Source: Paragordius varius (lineage: Eukaryota > Nematomorpha). Taken from it: a stretch of DNA of 64,000 nucleotides. The translations under genes and the position numbers were made by a program. The notes beneath the pieces are model-generated. The model was not told the DNA's origin. It worked only from the letters and a program-made list of their open reading frames with translations, and searched no databases. Positions 23,815-37,100 of this stretch are shown here, piece after piece (the first letter of the stretch is position 1; each line of letters starts with the position of its first letter). The stretch covers positions 13,888,001 through 13,952,000 of the forward strand of contig OZ176051.1 in the NCBI GenBank assembly GCA_964247055.1. Reading direction: 5' to 3'.

Positions 23815-24193
23815 AAGACACGTATAATTTTGTCCTCATGGAGTAAAGAGGTTTGACTTACACATTTGTAAAATTCCTTTATATATATACATATATATAA
23901 TAATGCATAATCTGTGATGCAGTTGATCGCTTTAATGAGTCCAATTTGTCCATTTTCTAATGCCGTAGGATTAAAAATAACCCTACGTTATCGTATATAA
24001 AGTTGCCTATCTCACCCATTCATAATTAGGCCTTATCATTAAATAATTTGCTAAGACCTAACGCTGTAGATAACATTAAAAGAATGATCCCTAGCCTCAA
24101 ATAACACCATTTGGAGTTCATATCATTAATACTCCCGCCCAAGGTAAGCTATTTCTATAATGAAAGTTCAAATCAGGCAGGCTATGCAAAGAT
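23518..24193. repeat. AT-rich spacer with a long (AT)n run
   Basis: Apart from the dinucleotide run at about 23764-23815 and a shorter one near 23880-23900, nothing was recognised. Confidence 0.7.
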
Positions 24194-24459
24194 ATACCAA
24201 ACAATTAAAATTCACCCTCGAACAATTCAAATTCCTCCTGAAAGAAATTATGTGTTTTTTAAGATTAAAAATTACCTATTTTTATATTAAAAAAAAATAA
24301 TAGGACAATTAATATAGTACTGAAAAAATAATAAACTATATATTTCTTATTAATGATCAGTTATAAGGCCCGAAAACACATAATTTATTTTTAGGGTGAA
24401 TTTAAATTGTTCAAGGGTGAATTTGAATTATTCGATGGTGAATAATTGTAAAAGGTATA
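24194..24459. mobile_element. MITE family D, copy 1
   Basis: Termini carry repeated 'aattcaaattcaccc'-type motifs in inverted orientation, and the interior contains inverted 'aattatgtgtttt' and 'aaaacacataattta' blocks. Full copies run about 255-285 bases and end taccatttac.../...gtaaatggta. Seven copies recognised in the window. This one has degraded outer ends. Confidence 0.75.
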
Positions 24460-24689
24460 TACTGATATAATTTGTCATATATAGATAACAATAAACAAAA
24501 GAAATTGTAAAAATGTTAATATATATTATAATCATTAATTTTTTTATTTTCATAAAAGAATACATTTTAGAGTAGTTTTCTACCCCTAAACTTTCATTTT
24601 GGCAGTTAATTTTATAAAAATATTGCTAAATAAATTTTTCTCTATCAAATTATTTTACCGCGTTAAACATGATAATCTAAGTTGGAACC

Positions 24690-26671
24690 TGCGAAGCCGC
24701 TATTTAGGAAAAAGGATCAACAAAATTGTGATCCATATATGTGGATTATTTCGAAGCATTAATTATATGATCTCATAAGATTTTCAAAACGGTGCTTCAT
24801 AGAATTTTCATAACTGTGCATTCATATTAATATAATATATACTGATCTGAAGGCCCCAAATTAACAGCTAACGGTAAAAACCGATATACTATAATTTTTA
24901 TCTTTTTATGTGTATTTATTTAAAGCTTTTTTTAACTCGTATAGTATAGGGTTTGAAAATTATCTCCAAACCACACCATTTTTATATGGCGTCTCAGTTT
25001 TAAACCGGTAGACCCCTACCCATAGACCTGTATGAAAAAAGCGCTGAGTTAAATTCTTTGCATTTATAGGGCAAATATTTGTAATCATCTTTGATACCAT
25101 CGTCTCATAAGCTATTCGAAAAAATACCTCAATACTAAATAATCGTTGTATGATGGCGTAAAGGGCATGCATAAAGGCCCCAAATTAACGGCTAATACAA
25201 AAACACCTGGCCTTAATTTTTACCTAGTTACGAGTAATATTTCTAGCATCATATGGCTTCATATTTGTTGAGCTCCAAAACAACGCAATTTCTATTAGTG
25301 GTGCAGTTTATGGCGGGTAATAATAAAAGGGTGGGGCAAAATATATGGCTTTACATGGGGAATGGAATTATCATGGATTCCATATGTTTCTTTAATTATT
25401 GGAAATACAGCTTCAAAACTAAAAAATTTGTTCTATGGCGGCGCATTTTTCAGGGAGTAAAACTTTACATAAATATTTTAGGCTTTTATTGAACTAACAT
25501 AGTCTCATAGGTTTTCTGAAATATGGCTCCAAAGGTATTCTGTATCGATATAGTGACGCAATTTTAAGCGAGTAGTCCCCTAACTAAGGGCGAAACAAAA
25601 AACGCTCGATTAAAATTTTTGCCATACTTGGAATCATTATTGATTCCATATGCTCTCGTGGGATTCAAATTGCTTAAAAATCAAAAGGTCCTTCTATAAA
25701 GGCGCATTTTTTAGGGCAAGGGCCTAATTAACGGCTAATTTAAAAAACCGCTCGACTTAAATTTTTGCCTTTTTACGGGTATTTCAGGCTTTTATAAAAC
25801 TTATATGGCCTGATAGGTTTTCTGAAAATTATCTCCTAAACAACACAATTTCGATATTGTGGCGCAGTTTATAGTGGGTATCTTCTTATTCAGCAGCCAA
25901 TATAAAAAAGCGCTTGATTATAATTGCCTTTTTACGGAGGTTACCTGGAATAATGATTGATTCCATATGCTCTCATTAGTTAGAAAAATTGCCCTAAAAC
26001 TGAAAAATTATTTTATGGTGGCGCATTTTTGAGGGGGTGGAGGGTCTAATTAATGGCTAATTTTAAAAACCGCCGACCTAAATTTTTGCCTTGTTACAGG
26101 TAATTTTAAGCACCTATTGAACTCATATGGCCTGATAGGCTTTTTGAAATTTAGCCCCAAAGGCACGCTATTTCGATATGACAGGGCAGTATTTAGTGGG
26201 TCTCTCCTCACCCAGCAGCCAATATAAAAAAACCCATTAAAGAGGATATACCTAAAATCCTCATTGAATTTTTACGATCTCACACCTTAGACGAAAAATA
26301 GATTCAAAAAATTATTTTTCTGGACTTACATTTTTTTGAAATAAATGGCATTTTACGGGGGGAGCGGGTAAAAAGAGGGTCCAAATTAAAAAAGCGAGAC
26401 GACTATGTTCGGCGCAATAGAAAAAATAATGAAAAAAATATATTGGAAAACGAATGGTCCAACAGATTTTCCGGAAAATAGTATCAAAGATACGATTTTT
26501 GTGGACTTGTTTTAAAAAAACCGTTTTTTACACGGGGTGGGCCCGGGGGGGCCTAATTCAAAAAAATGGCCAACCTATTGTCGGGGCATTCATTAATAAT
26601 TATATTATTTCAACATTTGGATTTAAATGGGTCTACCGGTTTTCGGACATTTTTAGAAATATATATCAAAG
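24690..26671 (-). repeat. long decayed relative of the Helitron-like family with many internal units
   Basis: The left part matches copy 1 near its hairpin end (shared 'tgtggattattt' and 'aaaacggtgc' blocks). The right part matches its TC end (catttttagaaatatatat near 26660). Between them lie several diverged tandem units, each with 'ttaacggctaat', 'atttttgcc' and 'cagcagccaatata'-like markers, some only about 330-430 bases. Canonical ends are no longer clear. No coding gene seen. Confidence 0.6.
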
Positions 26672-27391
26672 TGATTCCTAAAATACCAAATAACAAGCAT
26701 TAACAAAAATATATGAATTCAAGGATCTCAAAGTTATTTCCAATGACCTGTGGCTTCGCACCATAAGCGATATTAACGGAATTATTCCAAAACATTTACC
26801 ACTTCGGCAAAATCATTTTCAATAACCTATAGCTATATTGTGTTACCTAACACATGTTATTTGGATAAAATTATTTGTATTATTACTCATATCGGGCCCT
26901 AACAATTTCGGAAAACAATCCAAATGAAATATTAAAGCTTACTTTCACAGTTACAAAGCGTTAAATTAAACAGGCCTTGCTTCCAAATTAAAAATGAAAC
27001 AGGTCAAAACGGTTATAATCGATACCGGATTGGCTCATTAAAAATTTAACAGTTTCGAAATTACTAAAACCGGTACAATACACGTTTTAATGCTATTTTT
27101 ACGGAAGGCGAACAAGGAATAATTCTTTTAAAAAAATTAATTGGAAGCACATATTTGACATTTTATTATAATATAACACCTTTTTACTTATTTTTTGCCG
27201 AAAATCGCTAGTTATTGCGATTGAACAATTAGGTATGTCAAAGCGTTTTAAACTAGAATAGATATAGGATTTTAATTAACATATATATTTTATATGAACT
27301 TATGGAAATTTTTTAGCCCATTATTGTATATTTATTTTAAATATTTTATTTTAAAATAATTCATTGGAAATAGAATATTACCCCAACAATA
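26672..27391. other. no gene seen
   Basis: Less AT-skewed than its surroundings and contains short repeats of 'ttatttccaatgacctgtgg'-like sequence, suggesting old repeat remains, but no family can be named. Confidence 0.4.
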
Positions 27392-28032
27392 ACACTGTGC
27401 AACAAAATATGGGGTCAATTTTCTGGAGCTTACTTTCATAATATTTTCTGATTCTTTATGGTATTGTGATCAGATCTGCGTAAAAATTTTTTTTACTTAC
27501 CCAGGTCGTTTTCGAGATATGGGACTTTTTCCATATTTGGACATATCCAAAATTTTCTCGTTTGTAAATCTTTTTCGCTAGGTAAACAAATAATATGTGG
27601 CTTATAATACAAATTTTATCATAGACCACCAATTTATCTTTAAAATAAAAAAAAATTAACTCAAAATATTCAATACTTTTTGTTACAGGGGGCAAAAACC
27701 CTCAAAAACGGGGGAAGTTAACATTTTTTGACACAAATATTTTTCATCATCTTATTAAATGAAAACACATTTTATTTTATGTTCTTGGATGTTAATAATG
27801 TTTGTTTAATTATAAATATCATTGTGTAATAGCTTTGTGGACTTTAATTTTTACAGCTTTTTTGCTGTTTTTTTTATGTAAAAAATGATTTAATTTACTC
27901 AGCTGCATATAATATATTCTTTATTTCATATGATATTTTTAAATATTTCCCACACCTAAATATACTCTATATCAGCTTTTCCATCAAGAATATATTATAA
28001 TATCCAAAATGTACAAAAAATATAATACCCAA

Positions 28033-28071
<39 letters not shown>

Positions 28072-29447
28072 AATTTAGGATGGATAAAAATATTGTTTGC
28101 CATATATGTGGACAATACACAAAAAAGCTAATAGTATAAACATTACCACTTACATAAAAAACTATTTTTTTATATTATGGGGAACCTAGATTTGGGCCCC
28201 GAACACCAATGCAACCCAAAGAAAAAGCGGCATAGGTGCATTGCGAACTTTTTCTCAACATTTTTTAGGAAATATAATAATAACAATTACCTGGAATTAG
28301 TTAATCGACTCTTTCTATAGGATGTGTATGTATGTTATAATACACCTGTTATTCATTTATATTTTTTTTTATCCAAAAATATAGGATGCCGCATGATCCA
28401 AAGCTACATATGGTATATTCCCATTGTGTTTTTATTAAAGACGCCAACAGAAATAGCCGATCAATTTTGAATCTTTCGAAAAAACTATCGAAATAATATA
28501 AATTTAATTTGCGATTATATATATATATATATATATAATAAATAAATTATTATTTTATTTTACTTTCATTTAAAATTGGCTCTCTCGTCCATACAAATCA
28601 TAAATAATAAGGGGCTGAGTGATGACCTTCGTAGACTCCGTGCTTTATTGAAAAGGGCTCTGATAAACTTGTGGAGTTTTAATCCTGGATGTGTGAGATT
28701 CTTACATTATTTGTAACAACTTGATATAACTTTCTGGAAACTTTTTACGATGGAGACTTCACCAAATAGATTATCTAGGAATCCTGTCAAAAGCCTCTTC
28801 CATTTCAATTAAAACCCCGTGTAACTCTTTCAATGAGAATTATATATTGAATTATACGCAAATCCTCATTTAATGCTTCAATTAATTAGAGTGAATATTA
28901 AATAAAGTGTATATTTTGGTCAAAAAGACACTAATCTATCTTGATTTTAAATGAAAGTAAAATATAATAATTTATTTATTATATATATATATATATATAA
29001 TCGCAAATTAAATTTATATTATTTCGATAGTTTTTTCGAAAGATTCAAAATTGATCGGCTATTTCTGTTGGCGTCTTTAATAAAAACACAATGGGAATTC
29101 ACCATATGTAGCTTTGGATCATGCGGCATCCTATATTTTTGGATAAAAAAGAATATAAATGTTTAAATAACAGGTGTATTATAACATACATACCGATCCT
29201 ATAGAAAGAGTCGATTAACTAATTCCAGGTAATTGTTATTATTAAATTTCCTAAAAAATTTTGAGAAAAAGTTCGCAATGCACCTATGCCGCTTTTTCTT
29301 TGGGTTGCATTGGTGTTCGGGGCCCAAATCTAGGTTGCCCATAATATAAAAAAATAGTTTTTTATGTAAGTGGTAATGTTTATACTATTAGCTTTTTTGT
29401 GTATTGTCCACATATATGGCAAACAATATTTTTATCCATCCTAAATT

Positions 29448-29490
<43 letters not shown>

Positions 29491-30120
29491 TTGGGTATTA
29501 TATTTTTTGTACATTTTGGATATTATAATATATTCTTGATGGAAAAGCTGATATAGAGTATATTTAGGTGTGGGAAATATTTAAAAATATCATATGAAAT
29601 AAAGAATATATTATATGCAGCTGAGTAAATTAAATCATTTTTTACATAAAAAAAACAGCAAAAAAGCTGTAAAAATTAAAGTCCACAAAGCTATTACACA
29701 ATGATATTTATAATTAAACAAACATTATTAACATCCAAGAACATAAAATAAAATGTGTTTTCATTTAATAAGATGATGAAAAATATTTGTGTCAAAAAAT
29801 GTTAACTTCCCCCGTTTTTGAGGGTTTTTGCCCCCTGTAACAAAAAGTATTGAATATTTTGAGTTAATTTTTTTTTATTTTAAAGATAAATTGGTGGTCT
29901 ATAATAAAATTTGTATTATAAGCCACATATTATTTGTTTACCTAGCGAAAAAGATTTACCAACGAAAAAATTTTGGATATGTCCAAATATGGAAAAAGTC
30001 CCATATCTCGAAAACGACCTGGGTAAGTAAAAATATTTTTTTTACAAATCTGATCAGAATTCTATAAGGAATCAAAAAATATTTAAAAATTTAGGTCCAG
30101 AAAAAGTTGTGTCACAGTGT
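27392..30120. mobile_element. giant inverted repeat (foldback element): 1.18-kb arms and a spacer of about 370 bases
   Basis: Left arm about 27392-28576 and right arm about 28944-30120 are reverse complements with very high identity over most of their length, and somewhat lower identity in the outermost 100 bases. Outer ends are ACACTGTG on each side. Each arm contains an (AT)n run (28037-28066; 29455-29490) and mirror copies of the same 79-codon ORF (27456-27695 minus; 29828-30067 plus). No transposase motif seen in that ORF. It may be a TIR-rich DNA transposon, an inverted duplication, or an assembly fold-back. Confidence 0.75.
28577..28943 (-). pseudogene. decayed LINE reverse-transcriptase fragment in the palindrome spacer
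   Basis: On the minus strand the spacer reads LIEMEEAFDRIPR (RT motif A; compare FIDLSRAFDCIPR of the LINE at 60.7 kb). Further on, after a frame change, it reads a stretch corresponding to the 'GVHQGSxLSPLLF' region. In-frame stops and shifts are present. This is an RTE-type LINE remnant about 370 bases long. Confidence 0.6.
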
Positions 30121-30269
30121 AATGATATTAACCGTTCCATTCAATAATATTATAATAGATTAATATCTTGCACTTTTATGGTGATGATCCTTTTGGTTTA
30201 AATTTAATCATCAAACATTGTTCTCATTTAGTTAAAAAAGCTTATATTTTTTACTGTTTTATATATTCT

Positions 30270-30650
30270 AAAATCTTAAACTGACACAGCTCCAATATCA
30301 AGTTTTTGCTGGTAAAATGCAACCTGAAACGCTTACTTAAGTTAATTATTTACATTTTCCATCCATACTATAATTATATTTCCCTATTTTCTAGTGATTA
30401 AAAAAATTTGTAGAAAAAAATGGCGGCGAAAAAGTTTAAGATGAGGATTTAAATTTTACATTTTTTAGAATAAATTTGTATTATGCGCCTAAAAGGATAA
30501 AGAAAGCATATATTTAAATTCGGCCTAAAACCTTAAATACTTTTTAAGATATCATATCCCAAATTGCTCTGGGATACAAAACTCCCCCAAAAGGTCATAA
30601 CATGTTCATAAGGAAAAAGTTTTGCTAAGACTATTTTTTTCAGATCATAT
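30270..30650 (+). repeat. dispersed repeat E, copy 1 (second copy near 55080)
   Basis: About 350 bases are similar to 55080-55400, sharing 'aaaaatggcggc', 'ggtaaaatg', 'tatgcgcctaaaaggat' and a block ending near 'ggtcataa'. No terminal repeats recognised and no coding capacity. Confidence 0.55.
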
Positions 30651-31157
30651 ACAGTTACAATCAAATATTTTTTGATTTATATATGCGCTAGGCTTACTTT
30701 CGCCAATGGACTGTGATGGTGGTAATCGGTTTTATAAATAAGTATCTTACAACGGAAACCAGAGAGAATCAAGTATTTATTTTCTAGCAAAACAAAGATA
30801 TATTAATAATTTGAGATGGGTACTTTGGACCATTGAATTGATGTGGATGTAAATACATGTTGTAGAATACAGATCATATGCAGTAAAAAATGATAAAATT
30901 GGGTTAATTAATATAAATTATGTTAGAGATATATGAAATTATATAAAAATATATGAAAAATGTTTATAAATAAGATGTGTGCTTTATATATATGACTCTA
31001 ACAAATAATATTAAAATGGATGGATACTGGATTAAGTAAAGACTATGTTATAAACATTTGCATGCAAAGATCATTTTGTGTGTTTTGGTTTATTTATATC
31101 AATCTATATTTTATGAAAAAATAATATCAAAGTATTTTCACTAAAAATAGTTTAAAA
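30651..31157. other. 3' flank of the kinase gene
   Basis: AT-rich, no exon seen. It must hold the 3' UTR of the minus-strand kinase. AATAAA-like hexamers are too common here to assign a polyadenylation site. Confidence 0.4.
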
Positions 31158-34100
31158 TCATGCCTTGCCCCTTACATATGTGGGCGAGGGTGAGTTCCTT
31201 CTATCTGCTATATGATGGCTATTTGATTGGTTCGAAATGGTGTCGTAAATATCAAGATTTGTTTTTGATTTGTGTGTTTGGGTAAATTTTGTATTTATAT
31301 GATTGTTGTAATATGAGCGATGTGTTAACATTTCGGATCGTTTTAGCTGAGTTTTACTTTTTACCAAAGAATTTGAATTGGACGTTGTTTGTGCAAAGTT
31401 AGTCGTACATAGTTTACCATTTATAAGGCATTTCGGATTTTTTGACGGTTTATTTGCCAGTTTTTGCAGAGCAAATTTCGCATTCTCATTCTTCGCATTG
31501 CAAATATTATAGAGTATTGTTGTTTTGTTTTCGACTAATTGTGGTAATAATTTAATATATTGTTGCTCACAAGATACGTAATCTAATCCCTTATCTAAGA
31601 TAGGCTCGTATGAATTAAACCCAAATATGTTTATATCAACATAGTTATTTATCGAAAGATGTTCAATTATATTGTCAATATCGGATATTTTTGGTGATAC
31701 TTTTTCCTTTTGAAGGATTAAACCATCGGATAAATAATTATTTTTAGCGGCGAGGTTAGGTATTAATTCATGTTTTACTATTTGAGAAGTTATTTGGGAG
31801 CAGTGGTTAAAACTTTTTATATCACACGTTTTGGTATAATTGCTGTCAGGTGCATTTAATATTTGAGTAGGCAATTCTGTTTGATTAGTATTATTACAAT
31901 CATTTTCGAAATTTATTTCGATTGTTTGAACCTCTAAAGGTTCTGACGGATCAGTTTCCCCTATATTATCGGTAACAACGTTGATGTATTCGGTATTTAT
32001 GGTTGATATTGTCGCATTACACAATAAATTGTTTGGAGTGCTGTCGTCAGCCTCATACAACCATTTATGGCTTAATGCTTGTTTTGCTGTCATTCTTTTT
32101 CTGAATTTATAAATTATTTTTGATATAAAGTGATGAACTTATAATTAACCATTAAATAATAATACGATTTGATCTTTTCCGAAAATTTCCTTTAATTTAT
32201 AAATAAATTGTATATTCCTAAAATAAATTTAATAAAAATTGGCACAACTTAATATGTTAGGCCTCTTGGTATCTATTAATGAAATTTTTTTGCACGGATA
32301 CACGTTTTGATTACCCAAAATCCAAATTTAATAAATCTAGATTAAGAGAATTAACACTATAATCTTAAAGTTAAGGATTAAATGTAAAAAAAGTATACTT
32401 TGGATGCAGGACACACAATTTGCTAATAAAGTCAATAGCTTGAGGTGATATATCATCAAACAATTCTGCAGGGAAATCTAGGTTACCCATCGTTATGTTG
32501 AGATATGTTTCCTGTACATTTTCGATACCTGAACTTTTAACTAAGTTATTTGGCTTTGAAGATTTAGTAATATCTTCCAAAGAACTCCTGCCATTTTTAG
32601 CATTCACTGATGATACCTTTGAATTATCTGATGAGGACCCACTACATGACGAGGTTGAAGAAAAGGGAGAATGTCCCGTAAGAATAACGTATGTTAACAC
32701 ACCCAGACTCCACATATCTGTTTGCGTACTGAGCGCATCGTAATTCAGTACTTCGGGTGCTAATACATAATATACATATATATATATATATGTATATATA
32801 TAACAGGGGTAGTCATAAGTTACCGGTTGTACTAAAAGAATACATTAACGAAAAGTAGGCAGACGATTAATTTGCAGACCCCATTTAATTCATCTGACAT
32901 TAAACGACAAACACACACACACACACAGGCGTCTTATTTTTATAATTCAGTAATCATGTCGATGTGCTTGAATAAACATTTGTGGCAGTTGCTATCGAAT
33001 CAATAAAGCCGTTGAAAGTCATCGTTTGCTGAACGAAACATATGGTGAACATGCTCTATCAATTGACACGTGTGAAACAATGTTTCGAAATATTAAAAGT
33101 TGTGATTCAGAAAGAGTATGTCTTTGCTGCGAAGCTAAAGTGCAAGAGTTATTGGATGATGAATCAACTCAAACGTAACAACATTTGCCAGAAGTATTAT
33201 ATGTATAGAAAAATAATCAATAGATGCCTATGAGCAATGCCAAAGACCAAAAAAAGGTAAATAAGTGTCACATAATTCGTATGAACCAATTCAAAATCGC
33301 AAAGTTTGTGAACTCTTGCTCGTCCGAAAAAAATTTCGCATCGTGGCGGGTGAAAAGAAATGGCTATAAAGCGAAACGTAGTTTTCGCCAAGCCAGTTAA
33401 TCAACACCGATGCTAAATCACCTCTGCAGTGAGCTATGTTGTGTGTTTATGTGTATTATCAGCTCTTAGAATCCGGCGAAACCGTCAAAGGCTATTGCCA
33501 ACAAATGATTGATTTGAACTGAATAATTGAAAAAGACCAAATATGGCTAGATGACATGGTACAGAGTGTTACATGACAATGCTCCGTCACTCACACCAAA
33601 ACCATTGAAAGACTTGAGATCGTTTCAATGGGAAATTCTTTTGCAGCTACTAAACTATGTTAAAACGCCATCTGACTATAAATCTTCGCATCGATAGAAT
33701 ATACCCTCGCAAAGCAGTACTTCAATATCGAGACGTTGAACGGCTTGACGGATGGTTTTCCGCAAAAGACCAGTTTTTTCTGTAATTCATACAATACTTA
33801 AGACAAGGGCATAGAGTGTAGAAGCTAGCTGATGTACAATTTTTGAAATATAAATAATCGATATCCATTCAAAATTACAAGTTTTTTCCAGGTAAAAACT
33901 TGTGACTACACCAGATATAAATTATTGTTTATATTAAAAAACGCAAAGATATATTTTTACTAGTAACGGTATATACTTTGCATCATACCCAAAGATTGTA
34001 ATTTATTTTATGCGGTCACTTCAACTCAAGCACTAATGATACATTACCCTGCCTAACTTGTAGCATTTTTTTTAGAAAATATTCACGTCGTAAGAAAATA

Positions 34101-37100
34101 AATATTTCACAATCAAAAACATTAAAGAAAGATTCAGAAATATTTTATAGTACACGGTTTTTACCACAATATAGCAGTTTTCGCGATTATTTAATGTTAA
34201 CTCATAAGTAATGGTTGATAAAATATCTAAATTTTTAAAATCCAACTTTTTTTTGTGAACAAAAATAGGTTTGACTGTATGCTCCTATATATTAGTATTA
34301 CTTATTTATCTTTATGATATGATTAGTTAGGTTCATCAAACCATTTTTCTTAATCTAATCGCAGAGATTGAGATTTATTCTTATGTTATTATAAGATTTC
34401 TATTTGATTGATATTATTAAGGAGCCTATTTGACTAAATGTTAAATTATTATTAACTTTAATCCCTGAAAATATTATATTATCCTTAAAGTTATAGATTG
34501 ATTTGACATGTTTTTTGTGTGTGTTGGTTAAGCAGTAGAGAGGAGAACAAAACTCCAATTACTATTGCAGAAAAAAATAGATAAAATCGTAAAAAAATAA
34601 GTAATCTTTTCTAATCTATGGCATATTGTATCGATAATGTGCAGAACAGTTTTCCAATTTAGTACACCGCATGTGATTGATTTAAACCACAGAACTTACA
34701 ATATCAAGATTGATTTTAATTAATTAATATTTTTTATATACTGTGCACGGATAGATGTTATATTTGCAAATTTCCAATTTTAAATTAGTAATCCTAAGAA
34801 AGTTTTATCATATATATACATATATATATATATAGATAGATAAGGCTCAACATTTTTTATGGTAAAAAACGATATTAAACACATATTAAAATAAACTTAC
34901 CAACATAATCTGGAGTTCCGACCATTTCCCTAAAATCCATGGTTGAGCTTATAATGCGAGAAAGGCCAAAATCACAGAGTTTTACATTACCGTGGGGCAA
35001 GGGTGCAGTCAACAGAATGTTTGATGGCTAAGATATAAGCATTTAAATTTATAAAAACACCCATTTTAGGGGAGGAGGGGGTAGTTTGTAGAAATTTCCG
35101 TATAAAATATTTACACGCAAAATTCAAAAGTAAATGGAAACTATGTTATTAAAAAACACAATTTGCAACCTTAATATCCAAATGAACGATACTCAAATGG
35201 TGGAGATAGTCTAAGGCTTCAACCACTTGTTTAACAATGCGTTTCGAGGTCCATTCTTGGACAAGACCTCCTTCACATTGAGATGATGGTATAATTGTCG
35301 TTACAGAGGTATTTTCAGTCTTCTGAAAAGTATTCAAATCTGTACTTTTTTTCTTCTCTTGATTTATCTTATTTTCGCTGAGTACATCACTGAGAGATGT
35401 GAGATTATTTTGTATTAATTCACCACCCTTTGCGCTAAATTGTAAAAAAAATGTTTTATAAATCATTTTCAACCTAAAAAAATTTAAAAGTATCAATTAT
35501 TGTTAGATATGTAGGCGATGGATTTTTAATAATACGGTATAATTTAAATAAATGTTTTTCGCTAGATAAACATTATTTCCATATATTTTGAATAAATTAA
35601 AATCGTTCACCCTAAGAACTTCGGAAAAAATAACAAAAAATAATAGAAAAATTAATATGCTATATAATTTATTTTATAAGGTATAAGCATGTCAATTTAC
35701 ATTTTTTAAAATCATGCATAAAATTATACAAATGTATCCTTTATCCATATCCGATATGGTGTTGTCCCATATATATGCGACAGTAGCCTATTTAATTTTA
35801 GTTTTTTTTATTAACCTTTGTTTTTTTTATAATAAGGCAAAAAATTATACACAATGTTTAATGGCCTAATTATGCAGAGTGTAATTTTTTTTCCAAAAAA
35901 AATTAAAAAAAAAGTAGTCCGTCTACCGCGCATGCAAGTTTTACCTGTATACATTTTTATAAAAAAAAGAATTTGTTTTATACACAAAGTTTATTCATTT
36001 AATCGGGGCATTTTTCATGAAATAAAGAATGTCTCATTGGAGAGTCTTTCAAAAATTTTTGTTTATATGCTATGATAGGTGTAGGCTTAAAGATTATATA
36101 ATCTTTTACCAAGCGAACAATTAACATTTCTCTCTGTAAAAAAACCTTCAAAAAAATAAAATATGTAAAATGTTTTACTATTCCATAATAAGGATAATAT
36201 CTTGTGTCGTTTCATAGCAGGAATACAGACTTATGAAGCGTTCATGACCAGATAACATACAATGTATACGTATTTCATTGTCTACGGTGGCTTTGAAAAA
36301 GGCTTTCCCTCGCCTTCGTTTTCGGACAAATTTGGCAGCAAACTCTTGACCAGTTGCAATGTTTTGACACAACTTAACTACGGCAAAATGACCACTAAAA
36401 ATTATTAAACAAAATAATTTAATTTATAAAGATATAATTATAAAAAGTGTATTTATCAAAAAATATGGAAATATATTGCTAAATTAATGGTATTTCAGCG
36501 TATATTGATTTTCTATACGTAAAAAACAACACATTTAAGGTGTAACGCTATATTTTTCATTATTATTGTAAGGTATGTGAAATAATGAGATTTTCCCTTT
36601 TAAAAAATAATAAGTTGCAGCATTCAAAATATTTTGTGAAAATGTCCAAAGCACAATTTTATATAATATATTAAAATTATTACAATATTATATGTAATAT
36701 ATAACAGGTGTTGCACATATTTTAGTTAAACTTTATCTCTCTTATATAACGGTTGACCCAATATTTTTGCAAAGATTTTGACCATTCTGGATATTATTCT
36801 TTTAAAAATGAAGGCTGCAAATTAAAATTTGTTTGAGTTTAAATAATATAATAAAATTTTAATGCGTTTTTAAACTTCGAAATCCCGTTTGTGGAATTAT
36901 AACCTAGGATGTAATCTTATTTTGCAAAATATTCAGTTTGACATATAATGTATTTGATTCTTCATTTTTCATTCTCTAATTAAAAATCAATGGAAAAATT
37001 TATGATGTTTTGATAAACTAACTACTCAGTTATTACTTATAATTAATTACGAATAAATAAATATATATATCGAAAAGAGTGTGTTTTCGTCAATAAAATA

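Noticed and set aside
27456-27695. Minus-strand ORF of 79 codons with a mirror twin at 29828-30067 on plus
   Set aside because: The twin ORFs are produced by the inverted repeat. The translation shows no known domain and the surrounding codons are not coding-like, so it was not called a gene.
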